From positions 1 through 47,196 of the forward strand of contig CAZSRK010000016.1 of NCBI GenBank assembly GCA_964609305.1: DNA of 47,196 nucleotides. The letters run 5' to 3'. Of the stretch, positions 34,440 to 42,421 are shown piece by piece. The notes beneath the pieces were generated by a model. The model worked only from the letters and a program-made list of their open reading frames with translations, was not told where the DNA came from and did no database searches. The translations under genes were made by a program, and so were the position numbers. The DNA comes from CAKSXP01 sp964609305 (lineage in GTDB: Bacteria; Bacillota; Clostridia; Oscillospirales; Oscillospiraceae). Numbering within the stretch: position 1 is the first letter of the stretch; each line of letters opens with the position of its first letter.

Positions 34440-35629
34440 TATCTCATATCCTTTTGGTTTCGTTCTGCCAGGATCCGGTTTGTGAACTGTTCGGCGCAGC
34501 GCGCGGAGCGGCCGCCTTTTTCGAGGGCGAACACCTCCGCCTGTTTTTCCAGTTCCTCCGCCGGAAGGCCTATCCCCTTTCTTGCGGCAAGGCCCCTGAC
34601 GATTTCAAGATACACGTTCTTATCCGGGGCCCCGTACAATACGGTAAGCCCGAAACGCTCCGAGAGCGACATCTGTTCCTGTATCGTGTCACGCCGGTGT
34701 ATATCATCACCGTCACGGTCGGAAAAGCTCTCCTTCACCAGATGCCGCCGGTTGCTCGTGGCATATATCGCCGTGTTCTTTGCCTGGGATGAACCGGAGC
34801 CTTCGAGTATAGCCTTCAGGCTTCCAAAGGAGTCATCATCCGCGCTGAGAGACAGATCGTCGATAAAAATTATGAATTTAAGCGGGTTATCGCGCACAAT
34901 TGCCATTACCTCCGGCAGTTCCCGAAGCTGGTCCTTTCGAATTTCGACCATCCTGAGCCCTCTGTCGGCAAAGTGGTTGACAACAGCCTTAACCGTCGAG
35001 GATTTACCGGTGCCCGCGTCGCCATATAGCAGCACATTGGCAGCCGGCAGCCCATCAAGCAGGGCCAGGGTATTCCCCATCACAGCCTCCCGCTGGCGGC
35101 GATATCCAATCAGATCATGAAGCTGCACGTTGTCCGGAGACATCACCGGAGCGAGGCTGCCTTCGCGGACGGCAAACATCCTGTGCTGGGCGTATATGCC
35201 GTATCCGTTTACGGAAATATCCTCGATGCATCGCATATACTCCGCGCGGAAATCCATATGCGTCGACTCAAAGTCCGGAAGGAAGCCGTCGTGATCGACG
35301 GCATGGCGCAGCCGGCTTGAGCTGAGGTTTGACACCAGGCCAAGCGTATCAAGCTCGTTTTCAACGCAGGCTTTGAGCACCTGTGGAACGTCTCTTCCCT
35401 GCGAGCAGAGACGGACATATATGTTGTCGTCTGCCGCCGCGGCTTCCAGAAGCTGCTTTGACAGGTCGAAGCCCCCGGCATACACCGCCTCCACAAAGGC
35501 GCAGTAGTCCCGGGCCGTCCCGGTCTGCAAAAAGGCGCGCAGCGAGCACAGCGGCTCGCTGTCCGCCAGGGAGCGAAAAACAACAAGGGTATCCAGCCGC
35601 TCCCGCAGCAATTCAAGTTCGCCCGTCAT
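34439..35629 (-). CDS. DUF815-family AAA+ ATPase
   Basis: 396 residues. The N-terminal 190 residues are a family-specific helical region; the AAA+ core follows with LLYGDAGTGKSSTVKAVV (Walker A), KFIIFIDDLSL (Walker B), YATSNRRHLVKE (sensor 1) and SLSERFGLTVLY. This is the DUF815 family of soluble AAA+ proteins, whose function is not established to my knowledge. The start chosen is the ATG after GGAGGCGACGCC; the frame stays open well upstream inside ilvD but without such a site. It lies between ilvD (14-base gap) and ilvA (one-base overlap), so it is firmly within the branched-chain amino acid operon. Iron-sulphur or PLP enzyme quality control would be a guess. Confidence 0.88.
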   Translation of the reverse strand: MTGELELLRERLDTLVVFRSLADSEPLCSLRAFLQTGTARDYCAFVEAVYAGGFDLSKQLLEAAAADDNIYVRLCSQGRDVPQVLKACVENELDTLGLVSNLSSSRLRHAVDHDGFLPDFESTHMDFRAEYMRCIEDISVNGYGIYAQHRMFAVREGSLAPVMSPDNVQLHDLIGYRRQREAVMGNTLALLDGLPAANVLLYGDAGTGKSSTVKAVVNHFADRGLRMVEIRKDQLRELPEVMAIVRDNPLKFIIFIDDLSLSADDDSFGSLKAILEGSGSSQAKNTAIYATSNRRHLVKESFSDRDGDDIHRRDTIQEQMSLSERFGLTVLYGAPDKNVYLEIVRGLAARKGIGLPAEELEKQAEVFALEKGGRSARCAEQFTNRILAERNQKDMR

Positions 35630-35642
35630 GGCGTCGCCTCCG

Positions 35643-37304
35643 TCACTCGAGAATCGCTCCCCTTGCTGCCGAGGCGACCTGTTTTGCATATCGGGCAAGA
35701 TAACCGGTCGTGATCTTCGGCGGAGGGCAGACCCAGGACTGTCTCCGGGCTTCAAGCGTCTCATCGTCAACCAGAAGCTTGATAGAGCAGGACGGGATGT
35801 CGATCTCAATCATATCGCCCTCCTGTACAAGGGCGATATTTCCGCCCTGCGCCGCCTCGGGACAGACATGGCCGATAGATGCTCCGCGCGTCGCGCCGGA
35901 GAAGCGGCCGTCGGTTATGAGCGCGACGTCCTTGTCCAGACCCATTCCCGCGATGGCAGAGGTCGGGTTGAGCATCTCGCGCATGCCGGGTCCGCCTTTC
36001 GGCCCCTCATAGCGTATCACGACGACGTCGCCCGCGACTATCTTCCCCGCATAAATGGCGGCAATGGCTTCATCCTCCGAGTCGAACACCCGCGCGGGGC
36101 CAGTGTGCTTCATCATCTCGGGCTCCACGGCGCTGCGCTTTACGACGCAGCCCTCAGGAGCGAGGTTCCCCTTCAAAACGGCGATTCCGCCATCGGGTGA
36201 ATACGGATTGTCGATGGGCCGGATGATATTCTCGTCGCGGTTCACGACGCCTTTCATGTTCTCGCCAAGCGTCTTTCCGGTGCAGGTCATAACGTCGGTA
36301 TCCAGAAGCCGCTTCTTTGTCAGCTCCATCATAACCGCGTATACCCCTCCCGCTGCGTCAAGGTCCTCCATATATGTGTCGCCCGCGGGCGCGAGATGAC
36401 ACAGATTTGGCGTGCGTGCGGATATCTCATTGGATTCGTCAAGGGCAAGCTCTATACCGCACTCGTGCGCTATCGCCGGAAGATGCAGCATGGTATTCGT
36501 CGAGCAGCCGAGGGCCATATCCACGGTATCGGCGTTGCGGAAGGCCTCCTCCGTCATAATGTCTCGCGGCCGGATATCCTTGCGGACAAGCTCCATGATC
36601 TGCATGCCCGCCTGCTTTGCAAGACGGAGCCTTGCGGAATATACAGCCGGGATGGTGCCGTTGCCGGGCAGGGCCATTCCTATGGCTTCGCACAGACAGT
36701 TCATGGAGTTTGCCGTATACATACCGGAACAGGATCCGCAGGTGGGGCAGGCGTTTTCCTCATATGTCTCAACGCCGGACTCGTCGAGCTTACCGGCGTA
36801 ATAGGAACCGACAGCCTCGAACATGTGGCTAAGACAGGTACGTCTTCCGTCCGGCAGACGGCCGGCGAGCATCGGCCCGCCGGAGCAGAAAATGGTCGGT
36901 ATATTCACGCGCGCGGCCGCCATGAGAAGGCCGGGCACGTTCTTGTCACAGTTGGGAATCATGACAAGGCCATCAAACTGGTGCGCTATCGCCATGGCCT
37001 CGGTCGAGTCAGCGATAAGATCGCGGGTGACGAGAGAATACTTCATACCCGTGTGTCCCATCGCGATACCGTCGCAGACGGCAATAGCGGGAAACTCGAT
37101 CGGCGTGCCGCCGGCTGCGCGGACGCCGGCCTTTACAGCCTCTGCGATCTTGTCGAGGTTCATATGGCCCGGTACGATCTCGTTATAAGAGTTTACAACG
37201 CCGATGAGCGGGCGCTCAAGCTCCTGCTTTGTATACCCCAGGGCGTAGAACAGCGAGCGGTTCGGCGCCGCGGGTATTCCCTTTTTGACGTTGTTGCTGT
37301 TCAT
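35643..37304 (-). CDS. ilvD: Dihydroxy-acid dehydratase
   Basis: 553 residues, the standard length. The enzyme dehydrates 2,3-dihydroxy-isovalerate and -methylvalerate to 2-oxoacids with an oxygen-sensitive iron-sulphur cluster. Cluster cysteines appear in IPNCDKNVPG (Cys119) and in CPTCGSCSGMYTANSMNCL; the Mg-binding region and FSGATRGASIGHVCPEA are also typical. The ATG follows GGAGGTAGCCA and comes 12 bases after the ilvC stop. Operon member; regulated with the rest by the upstream leader. Confidence 0.96.
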   Translation of the reverse strand: MNSNNVKKGIPAAPNRSLFYALGYTKQELERPLIGVVNSYNEIVPGHMNLDKIAEAVKAGVRAAGGTPIEFPAIAVCDGIAMGHTGMKYSLVTRDLIADSTEAMAIAHQFDGLVMIPNCDKNVPGLLMAAARVNIPTIFCSGGPMLAGRLPDGRRTCLSHMFEAVGSYYAGKLDESGVETYEENACPTCGSCSGMYTANSMNCLCEAIGMALPGNGTIPAVYSARLRLAKQAGMQIMELVRKDIRPRDIMTEEAFRNADTVDMALGCSTNTMLHLPAIAHECGIELALDESNEISARTPNLCHLAPAGDTYMEDLDAAGGVYAVMMELTKKRLLDTDVMTCTGKTLGENMKGVVNRDENIIRPIDNPYSPDGGIAVLKGNLAPEGCVVKRSAVEPEMMKHTGPARVFDSEDEAIAAIYAGKIVAGDVVVIRYEGPKGGPGMREMLNPTSAIAGMGLDKDVALITDGRFSGATRGASIGHVCPEAAQGGNIALVQEGDMIEIDIPSCSIKLLVDDETLEARRQSWVCPPPKITTGYLARYAKQVASAARGAILE

Positions 37305-37316
37305 TGGCTACCTCCG

Positions 37317-38336
37317 TCAGTTGCTCGCAGTGTCGGGATCGGTATCCTCGCCCCAGAGCATATTGCGGCGCAGCTCGGACCCAACCTGCTCCATCTGGTG
37401 CTTGGCAAGCATACGGCGGGAGGCGTTGAAGAAGATGCGGCCGTTCTTATTCTCGGCGATCCACTGTCCGGCAAATTTTCCGTTCTGGATATCCGTGAGG
37501 ACAGCCTTCATGTTCTTTTTAGTCTCCTCATAGGGCAGCACGCGCGGACCGGAAACATATTCTCCGTACTCGGCGGTGTCGGAGATGGAGTAGTTCATCA
37601 TCGCAACGCCACCCTTGTTGATGAGGTCGATGATTAGCTTCATCTCATGGATGCACTCGAAATATGCGTTTTCAGGCTCATATCCGGCCTCGACAAGGGT
37701 CTCAAAGCCGAGCTTCATGAGCTCAACAACACCGCCGCAGAGCACAGCCTGCTCGCCAAAGAGGTCAGTCTCGGTCTCGTCCTGGAATGTTGTTTCCATG
37801 ACGCCGCCGCGTGCGCCGCCGATGCCGGCAGCATAGGCAAGGCCGATATCATAGGCTTTTCCGGTAGCGTTCTGATAAACTGCCAGCAGGCAGGGCACGC
37901 CCTTGCCGCTTACATAGGTTGAGCGGACGGTGTGTCCGGGACCCTTTGGCGCTATCATGAAAACGTCGATGTCCGAAGGAGGTACAATCTGGCCGAAGTG
38001 GATATTGAAGCCATGCGCAAAAGCCAGAGCCTTGCCCGCGGTGATGTTCGGAGCGATGTCCTTAGCATACATGTCCGCCTGTTTCTCATCGTTGATGAGG
38101 ATCATGATGATATCTGCGGCTTTTGTTGCCTCCGCGGTGGTCATGACGGTGAAGCCGTCCTTTTCTGCAACGGCCCAGCTCTTTCCTCCCTTGTACAGGC
38201 CGACAATTACGTCGCAGCCGCTGTCACGCAGGTTCATTGCATGAGCGTGACCCTGAGAGCCGTAGCCAATAATGGCGATCTTCTTCCCGTCAAGCTCACT
38301 GAGATTGCAATCCTTTTCATAGTACATCTTAGCCAT
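37317..38336 (-). CDS. ilvC: Ketol-acid reductoisomerase
   Basis: 339 residues, class I KARI. It isomerises and reduces acetolactate or acetohydroxybutyrate with NAD(P)H and Mg. The dinucleotide loop is IIGYGSQGHAHAMNLRDSG; the knotted C-terminal domain has the metal site TDLFGEQAVLCGGVVELM and ECIHEMKLIIDLI. The start follows AAAAGGAGAAATCATC. It is the third structural gene of the operon, 45 bases after ilvN. Cofactor preference is not assigned, as the specificity loop was not compared with references. Confidence 0.97.
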   Translation of the reverse strand: MAKMYYEKDCNLSELDGKKIAIIGYGSQGHAHAMNLRDSGCDVIVGLYKGGKSWAVAEKDGFTVMTTAEATKAADIIMILINDEKQADMYAKDIAPNITAGKALAFAHGFNIHFGQIVPPSDIDVFMIAPKGPGHTVRSTYVSGKGVPCLLAVYQNATGKAYDIGLAYAAGIGGARGGVMETTFQDETETDLFGEQAVLCGGVVELMKLGFETLVEAGYEPENAYFECIHEMKLIIDLINKGGVAMMNYSISDTAEYGEYVSGPRVLPYEETKKNMKAVLTDIQNGKFAGQWIAENKNGRIFFNASRRMLAKHQMEQVGSELRRNMLWGEDTDPDTASN

Positions 38337-38381
38337 GATGATTTCTCCTTTTATAATTGATTACGATTTGGATTTTCCTTT

Positions 38382-38936
38382 TCAGATTGTGCTCTTTCCA
38401 AGATTGAACTCCGTGGTCTCCTTGTGCTCGTCGCTGATGGTCGACTGTCCGCGCTCAAGCGCGACGATGCCGGTCCGGACCAGCTCGAGTATACCGAACT
38501 CCGACAGGAGCTGTTCAAGCGCATCGTTCTTTGACTCCTCACCGATTATCGCAAGCGTGAGAGTCGTCGTCGACACGTCGATGATGGACGCGCGAAAGAT
38601 ATTTGCAAGCTGCACGACCTCGTTGCGCGTCTCGCGGCTGTCGGCGCTGACTTTGATGAGCACCAGTTCGCGTCTGATTGAGTTTTCTGCATTGAGGGCC
38701 CTGACGGAATAGACAACGTACTGTTTACGCAGCTGGTTTATGATCTGCTCTATCTGCTGATCGTCGCCGTTGACCTCAATGGTGATACGGGACACATCGG
38801 GGCTGTCCGTCGTGCCGACGGCCAGGGATTCGATATTATATCCCTTACGGGAGAACAGGCGCGAGACCTGGCTGAGCACGCCGGCAGCGTTTTCGACAAG
38901 GACCGAAAGTGTATGACGCTTTATGTTTCCATTCAT
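38382..38936 (-). CDS. ilvN: Acetolactate synthase small (regulatory) subunit
   Basis: 184 residues, the size of IlvH/IlvN with an ACT domain and a C-terminal domain. The ACT domain starts KRHTLSVLVENAAGVLSQVSRLFSRKGYNIESLAVG and binds valine for feedback inhibition; the C-domain has LVLIKVSA and FGILELVRTGIVALERG. The chosen ATG follows GAGGTGAGCAGA, nine bases after a GTG that could also start this frame but lacks a site upstream. It begins 12 bases after the ilvB stop, the usual large-then-small subunit order. Confidence 0.95.
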   Translation of the reverse strand: MNGNIKRHTLSVLVENAAGVLSQVSRLFSRKGYNIESLAVGTTDSPDVSRITIEVNGDDQQIEQIINQLRKQYVVYSVRALNAENSIRRELVLIKVSADSRETRNEVVQLANIFRASIIDVSTTTLTLAIIGEESKNDALEQLLSEFGILELVRTGIVALERGQSTISDEHKETTEFNLGKSTI

Positions 38937-38948
38937 TCTGCTCACCTC

Positions 38949-40649
38949 TTATTTGATAATGGGTTCGGTCATCGGGGATCCGGTGCTGACCATCGGCCGG
39001 ACGAGTTCATCCATGTCGATCATGCACTCGATAACATATGTCTTTCCCGTCTGTTTGCCCCTGGCAAAGGCCTGTTCAAACTCTTCCTTGGTCGCGACAC
39101 GCTCGCCGTCAAGGCCATAAGCCTGGGCAAGCTTTATGAAGTCGGGCCCACGGTCAAGCGTGGTCTGCGAATAGCGCTTTTTGTAAATGAACGTCTGCCA
39201 CTGACGGACCATGCCGAGAGCTCCGTTATTGAAAATAACAATGATAACCGGGATATTGTAATGCTCCGCGGTCGCAAGCTCGTGGCAGTTCATGCGGAAG
39301 CAGCCGTCACCGGTGCAGAGAACGACGGTCTTGTCCGGGTTTGCCAGTTTCGCGCCCATCGCAGCGCCCATGCCGAAGCCCATCGTGCCAAAACCGCCGG
39401 AGGTGAGAAGCTGTCCAGGATATGCAAAATGGAAAAACTGAGCTGCCCACATCTGATGCTGGCCAACATCCGTGGCTATGATGGCGTCGGTATCGGCCTG
39501 CTGTATGGCCTCCATGATTTCAAAGGGCTGAAGGCCGTCGCCGATCTTGCGCGGGTTTTCCCTGCGGGAGAGCACATGCTCCCTCCACTCGGTGAAATCC
39601 TTCTCGGGGAGCTGATAGTTGAGCAGCTCCAGCACCTTGCGCGCATCGCCGATGACGTGATGGTCAGTCTTGACGTTCTTGTCGATTTCGGCGCGGTCAA
39701 TGTCTATCTGCACTATCTTCGCCTGGCTGGCAAAACTGTCGGGATCGGTCGCCACACGGTCAGAAAAACGGCAGCCTATGGCTATGAGCAGATCACATTC
39801 GCAGGTGGCAAGGTTTGAGCACCTGGAGCCGTGCATACCTATCATTCCGGTCATGAGCGGATGATTTCCCGGTATGGCTCCGCCGCCCATAATGGTCGAC
39901 GCCGTCGGTATCCCGAGGGTCTCTATAAAGCGCCGGAACTCCGGCACGGCGCCCTTGGAGCGGATAACACCGCCGCCGACGAGAACCATCGGGCGCTCGC
40001 TCTCTTTTATCATATCGAGCAGGATGTTGACATCATTTGCATCGACTTTCGGGTCGCTCAGATCGTGGGACGACCTGCGCCGCATGGCCGCAAGCCGGCC
40101 GTGATTGGCATGCTCCTCGAGCGGAAGATACTCGTAATCGGCGACTGCGGCGGTCACGTTCTTTACAATGTCTATAAGCACGGGACCCGGCCGGCCGCTT
40201 CTGGCTATCGCAAAAGCCTCTCTGACTATGTCAGCGAGCTGGTTTACGTCCTTGACAAGATAGTTGCACTTGGTTATCGGCATCGTGATGCCGGTTATAT
40301 CCACTTCCTGGAACGAGTCTTTGCCTATCAGGTTCTCCGTAACGTTGCAGGTTATGAACACGACCGGCGAAGAGTCCATGTACGCCGTAGCTATTCCAGT
40401 CACAAGGTTTGTCGCGCCCGGTCCGCTGGTTGCAAAGCAGACTCCGACCTTTCCCGTGCTGCGGGCATAGCCGTCGGCGGCATGCGATGCGCCCTGCTCG
40501 TGTGCCGTCAGGATGTGCCGTATACGGTCCTGATAGTCATAAAGCGCGTCGTATACGTTAAGGATTGTCCCACCGGGATATCCGAATACCGTATCCACCC
40601 GCTGCTCGAGCAATGTTTCCACCAGGATCTGTGCACCTGTCATCTTCAT
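38949..40649 (-). CDS. ilvB: Acetolactate synthase large subunit
   Basis: 566 residues, thiamine-diphosphate enzyme condensing pyruvate with pyruvate or 2-oxobutanoate. The catalytic glutamate is Glu51 in LTAHEQGASHAADGYARSTG; the FAD-binding middle domain is present; the ThDP motif is GDGCFRMNCHELATAEHYNIPVIIVIFNN (starting GDG, ending NN). The ATG follows CGGGAGGGAAAAAAC. It is the first structural gene, 30 bases after an attenuator-like terminator, and its expression probably depends on translation of the leader peptide upstream. Confidence 0.97.
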   Translation of the reverse strand: MKMTGAQILVETLLEQRVDTVFGYPGGTILNVYDALYDYQDRIRHILTAHEQGASHAADGYARSTGKVGVCFATSGPGATNLVTGIATAYMDSSPVVFITCNVTENLIGKDSFQEVDITGITMPITKCNYLVKDVNQLADIVREAFAIARSGRPGPVLIDIVKNVTAAVADYEYLPLEEHANHGRLAAMRRRSSHDLSDPKVDANDVNILLDMIKESERPMVLVGGGVIRSKGAVPEFRRFIETLGIPTASTIMGGGAIPGNHPLMTGMIGMHGSRCSNLATCECDLLIAIGCRFSDRVATDPDSFASQAKIVQIDIDRAEIDKNVKTDHHVIGDARKVLELLNYQLPEKDFTEWREHVLSRRENPRKIGDGLQPFEIMEAIQQADTDAIIATDVGQHQMWAAQFFHFAYPGQLLTSGGFGTMGFGMGAAMGAKLANPDKTVVLCTGDGCFRMNCHELATAEHYNIPVIIVIFNNGALGMVRQWQTFIYKKRYSQTTLDRGPDFIKLAQAYGLDGERVATKEEFEQAFARGKQTGKTYVIECMIDMDELVRPMVSTGSPMTEPIIK

Positions 40650-40678
40650 GTTTTTTCCCTCCCGAGACGTTGAAAAAT

Positions 40679-40709
40679 AAAGCCTGCGGCTAAAGTAGCC
40701 ACAGGCTTT
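40679..40709 (-). terminator. Attenuator terminator of the ilv operon
   Basis: A 13-bp stem (AAAGCCTGTGGCTA / TAGCCGCAGGCTTT on the minus strand, one G-U pair) with a 5-base loop, followed by ATTTTT. It lies between the leader peptide and ilvB in the 5' region, where a full terminator has no function except conditional termination. Confidence 0.8.
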
Positions 40710-40726
40710 CGCTTACCTTACAATGA

Positions 40727-40747
40727 ATTGAAGTTTTTCCCTTCAAT
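40727..40747 (-). promoter_or_regulatory. Leader hairpin between leader peptide and attenuator
   Basis: A perfect 7-bp stem ATTGAAG / CTTCAAT with a 7-base loop, between the leader peptide stop and the terminator. It could be the pause or competing stem of an attenuator. I could not work out the alternative antiterminator pairing by eye. Confidence 0.45.
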
Positions 40748-40766
40748 CTCTGTTATGCAAAGCTTT

Positions 40767-40856
40767 TCAGGCATTACCTTTAGCACTATCCTTTACCGCA
40801 GTTACTACGATAAGAATAATGCCAATAAGTATTACCAGGCCGAGACTGAAGTTCAT
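40767..40856 (-). CDS. ilv operon leader peptide (29 residues)
   Basis: A short frame in the 5' region of ilvB, starting at the ATG after AAAAGGAACATCTTGAC. Thirteen of 29 residues are Ile, Leu or Val, including the stretch LGLVILIGIILIVV, and the peptide ends KDSAKGNA. A terminator with U tract starts 58 bases further on and precedes ilvB. This is the layout of amino-acid leader peptides such as E. coli IlvL and IvbL: scarcity of charged tRNA for Ile, Leu or Val stalls the ribosome and prevents terminator formation. The same hydrophobic run would also suit a one-pass membrane peptide, but position and composition favour a leader. Confidence 0.72.
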   Translation of the reverse strand: MNFSLGLVILIGIILIVVTAVKDSAKGNA

Positions 40857-40915
40857 GTCAAGATGTTCCTTTTATAAAAAATATAATTTTTCAGAAAATC
40901 TTTATAACTGAGCTG

Positions 40916-40944
40916 AGCATAACACAGTGCAAAAAGGATTGCAA
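40916..40944 (-). promoter_or_regulatory. Promoter of the ilv operon
   Basis: Minus-strand -35 TTGCAA, 17-base spacer, -10 TATGCT, about 60 bases upstream of the leader peptide start. A TTATAAAG further on is an alternative -10. Confidence 0.5.
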
Positions 40945-41260
40945 GCATATTTTCATGTCTTTTCGTATATTTGTGAAATACGTGTAAAATTAAGCGCCGT
41001 CACAAACTGTGACCGTGAAAATTGCGCAAGAAAATCTTCATGGACATACAACGGTTTAAGCTGAATCTCGACATCACATAGAAGTCTCGACACATTTATA
41101 ATGTATCTCCATAGGTACATAAGTCAATAAACGCGAAGTTGCATTTTCCGACCGGTGCAAGCAATATTTACATGAACTTTGCCGGAATATAAGTCTTCGT
41201 CGGGGAAAGAATACACTCGGGATAACAAAGCCCGACAAATTATTAAAGGAGATACGCAAA
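40945..41260. other. Divergent intergenic region between ilv leader and ssp
   Basis: About 300 bases without a convincing gene. It must hold the forespore promoter of the spore protein gene, but I could not identify a sigma-G pair with confidence. A short stem TCGGG/CCCGA lies just before the ssp ribosome-binding site. Confidence 0.5.
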
Positions 41261-41458
41261 ATGTCCAAGAACAGCAATAATCTTGTCAACCCCAACGCTC
41301 GTGAGGCCATGAACCGCTTCAAGATGGAGGCTGCCAACGAAGTCGGCGTCAACCTGACCAACGGCTACAACGGCGACCTTACCAGCAGGCAGGCCGGCTC
41401 CGTCGGCGGCCAGATGGTCAAGAAGATGATCGAGTCCTACGAGAATAACATCAAGTAA
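41261..41458 (+). CDS. Alpha/beta-type small acid-soluble spore protein
   Basis: 65 residues, the standard size. These proteins coat and protect forespore DNA and are degraded on germination by the GPR protease. The family sequence runs from NPNAREAMNRFKMEAANEVG to a DNA-contacting segment (NGYNGDLTSRQAGSVGGQMV); the KMEAANE region is the expected GPR cleavage site. The ATG follows AAAGGAGATACGCAAA. Gene lies alone with its own terminator, as usual for ssp genes, and shows that the organism sporulates. Confidence 0.96.
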   Translation: MSKNSNNLVNPNAREAMNRFKMEAANEVGVNLTNGYNGDLTSRQAGSVGGQMVKKMIESYENNIK

Positions 41459-41472
41459 CCATCTTCAAACGC

Positions 41473-41515
41473 AAAAAATCCGGTTTGGGGCCAAAGGCCC
41501 CAGGCCGGATTTTTT
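41473..41515. terminator. Terminator between ssp and the convergent carboxypeptidase gene
   Basis: AAAAAATCCGG ... CCGGATTTTTT with inner GGGGCC / GGCCCC pairing: a near-symmetric bidirectional terminator just after the ssp stop. Confidence 0.85.
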
Positions 41516-41533
41516 ACGATGTGCACATAGCTC

Positions 41534-42322
41534 TCATTCGTAAAGCGCCACAAATTCCTCAAGGCACAGCCCGTTTTCCATTATATACTGCGTAGCTTCC
41601 TGCCCAACATAACGGAAATGCCAGGGCTCGAGCATTATATTTGTTATGTCCTGTTTATCCTCCGGATAACGCAGTATAAAGCCGTATTGCCAGCAGTGCT
41701 CGTACATCCACTGCGACAGCGCCGTATCGGCCAGCGACTCATTCATGTATTCATAATACCCGTCGACGATATCCGCAGACAGGCCCAGCTGATGCTCGCT
41801 GCTTCCGGGGACAGCAACTATTCTTGCGGCCGCTTCCTCGCTGCCTGTCTGGTTAACCTTATTGTTGAAAAGATATTGCTGCGTGGCATAGGAGCGATAA
41901 CTCGACGTCACGATCGCCGTGAGTCCCGCTTCCCTCGCGGCGTTTACAAAGCTTTGCAGGGCGTCGGTAGCTCGGGAGCCAAAATACTGCCCGTCCTCGA
42001 GCATCGTAAGCTCCGGCTCGTAGTCGCTCTCGAGCAGATGTTCGGTGTTCACGAGCCGGTACTGCCATTCTGTTATATCTATATCCGGTGGTTCCGGCAT
42101 GGGTTCCGGCGTTGGCTCAGAAGCAGGTTCCGGAGCAAAGGTCTGTGGCTCGGCTGTCTGCTGAGCCACAGGCCCGCTCTCCTGCGGAACCTGGGTAGAG
42201 ACAGGATCAGACGATATCTCATCTGCCGGCTCATTGTGCCGTACACGCACAGCGACCAGTATGCACAGGCACAGGGATAAAAGCGCGAGCATGACCGCCG
42301 AAACTGTTTTCCCAGTCTTCAT
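41534..42322 (-). CDS. VanY-type D-alanyl-D-alanine carboxypeptidase (M15B)
   Basis: 262 residues, exported or membrane-anchored by an N-terminal segment (KTVSAVMLALLSLCLCILVAV). A Pro/Glu-rich spacer (EPASEPTPEPMPEPP) leads to the M15B peptidase domain. Zinc ligands are His and Asp in SSEHQLGLSADIVD and His in EPWHFRYVG; the catalytic Glu lies in the last segment. SSYRSYATQQYLF is a family mark. It trims the terminal D-Ala of peptidoglycan stems; in most such organisms this is for wall recycling and not vancomycin resistance, and no vanA/H/X genes are present. The start follows GAGGTGAGAGG. Confidence 0.93.
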   Translation of the reverse strand: MKTGKTVSAVMLALLSLCLCILVAVRVRHNEPADEISSDPVSTQVPQESGPVAQQTAEPQTFAPEPASEPTPEPMPEPPDIDITEWQYRLVNTEHLLESDYEPELTMLEDGQYFGSRATDALQSFVNAAREAGLTAIVTSSYRSYATQQYLFNNKVNQTGSEEAAARIVAVPGSSEHQLGLSADIVDGYYEYMNESLADTALSQWMYEHCWQYGFILRYPEDKQDITNIMLEPWHFRYVGQEATQYIMENGLCLEEFVALYE

Positions 42323-42332
42323 CCTCTCACCT

Positions 42333-42379
42333 CAAAAACATCTGCCGGCCGTCCGCCTCTTCTGGCATCTGGCCGGCAG
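42333..42379 (-). terminator. Terminator after the P-type ATPase gene
   Basis: A 9-bp GC stem CTGCCGGCC / GGCCGGCAG followed on the minus strand by ATGTTTTT, about 40 bases past the ATPase stop and before the carboxypeptidase start. Confidence 0.75.
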
Positions 42380-42421
42380 TTGATAAAAGGATAACACGAA
42401 ATCGCTCAGGATTCAACAACA

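Noticed and set aside
40660..40900. T-box riboswitch upstream of ilvB
   Set aside because: No T-box core sequence (AGGGTGGNACCGCG-like) or specifier-loop arrangement was found; the short hydrophobic frame and simple terminator fit better.
41074..41361. Minus-strand frame overlapping the ssp gene
   Set aside because: It is antisense to the conserved spore protein and has no ribosome-binding site or family resemblance.
41534..42322. Vancomycin-resistance VanY
   Set aside because: The M15B domain fits, but no vanH, vanA/B or vanX genes accompany it, so resistance is not indicated.
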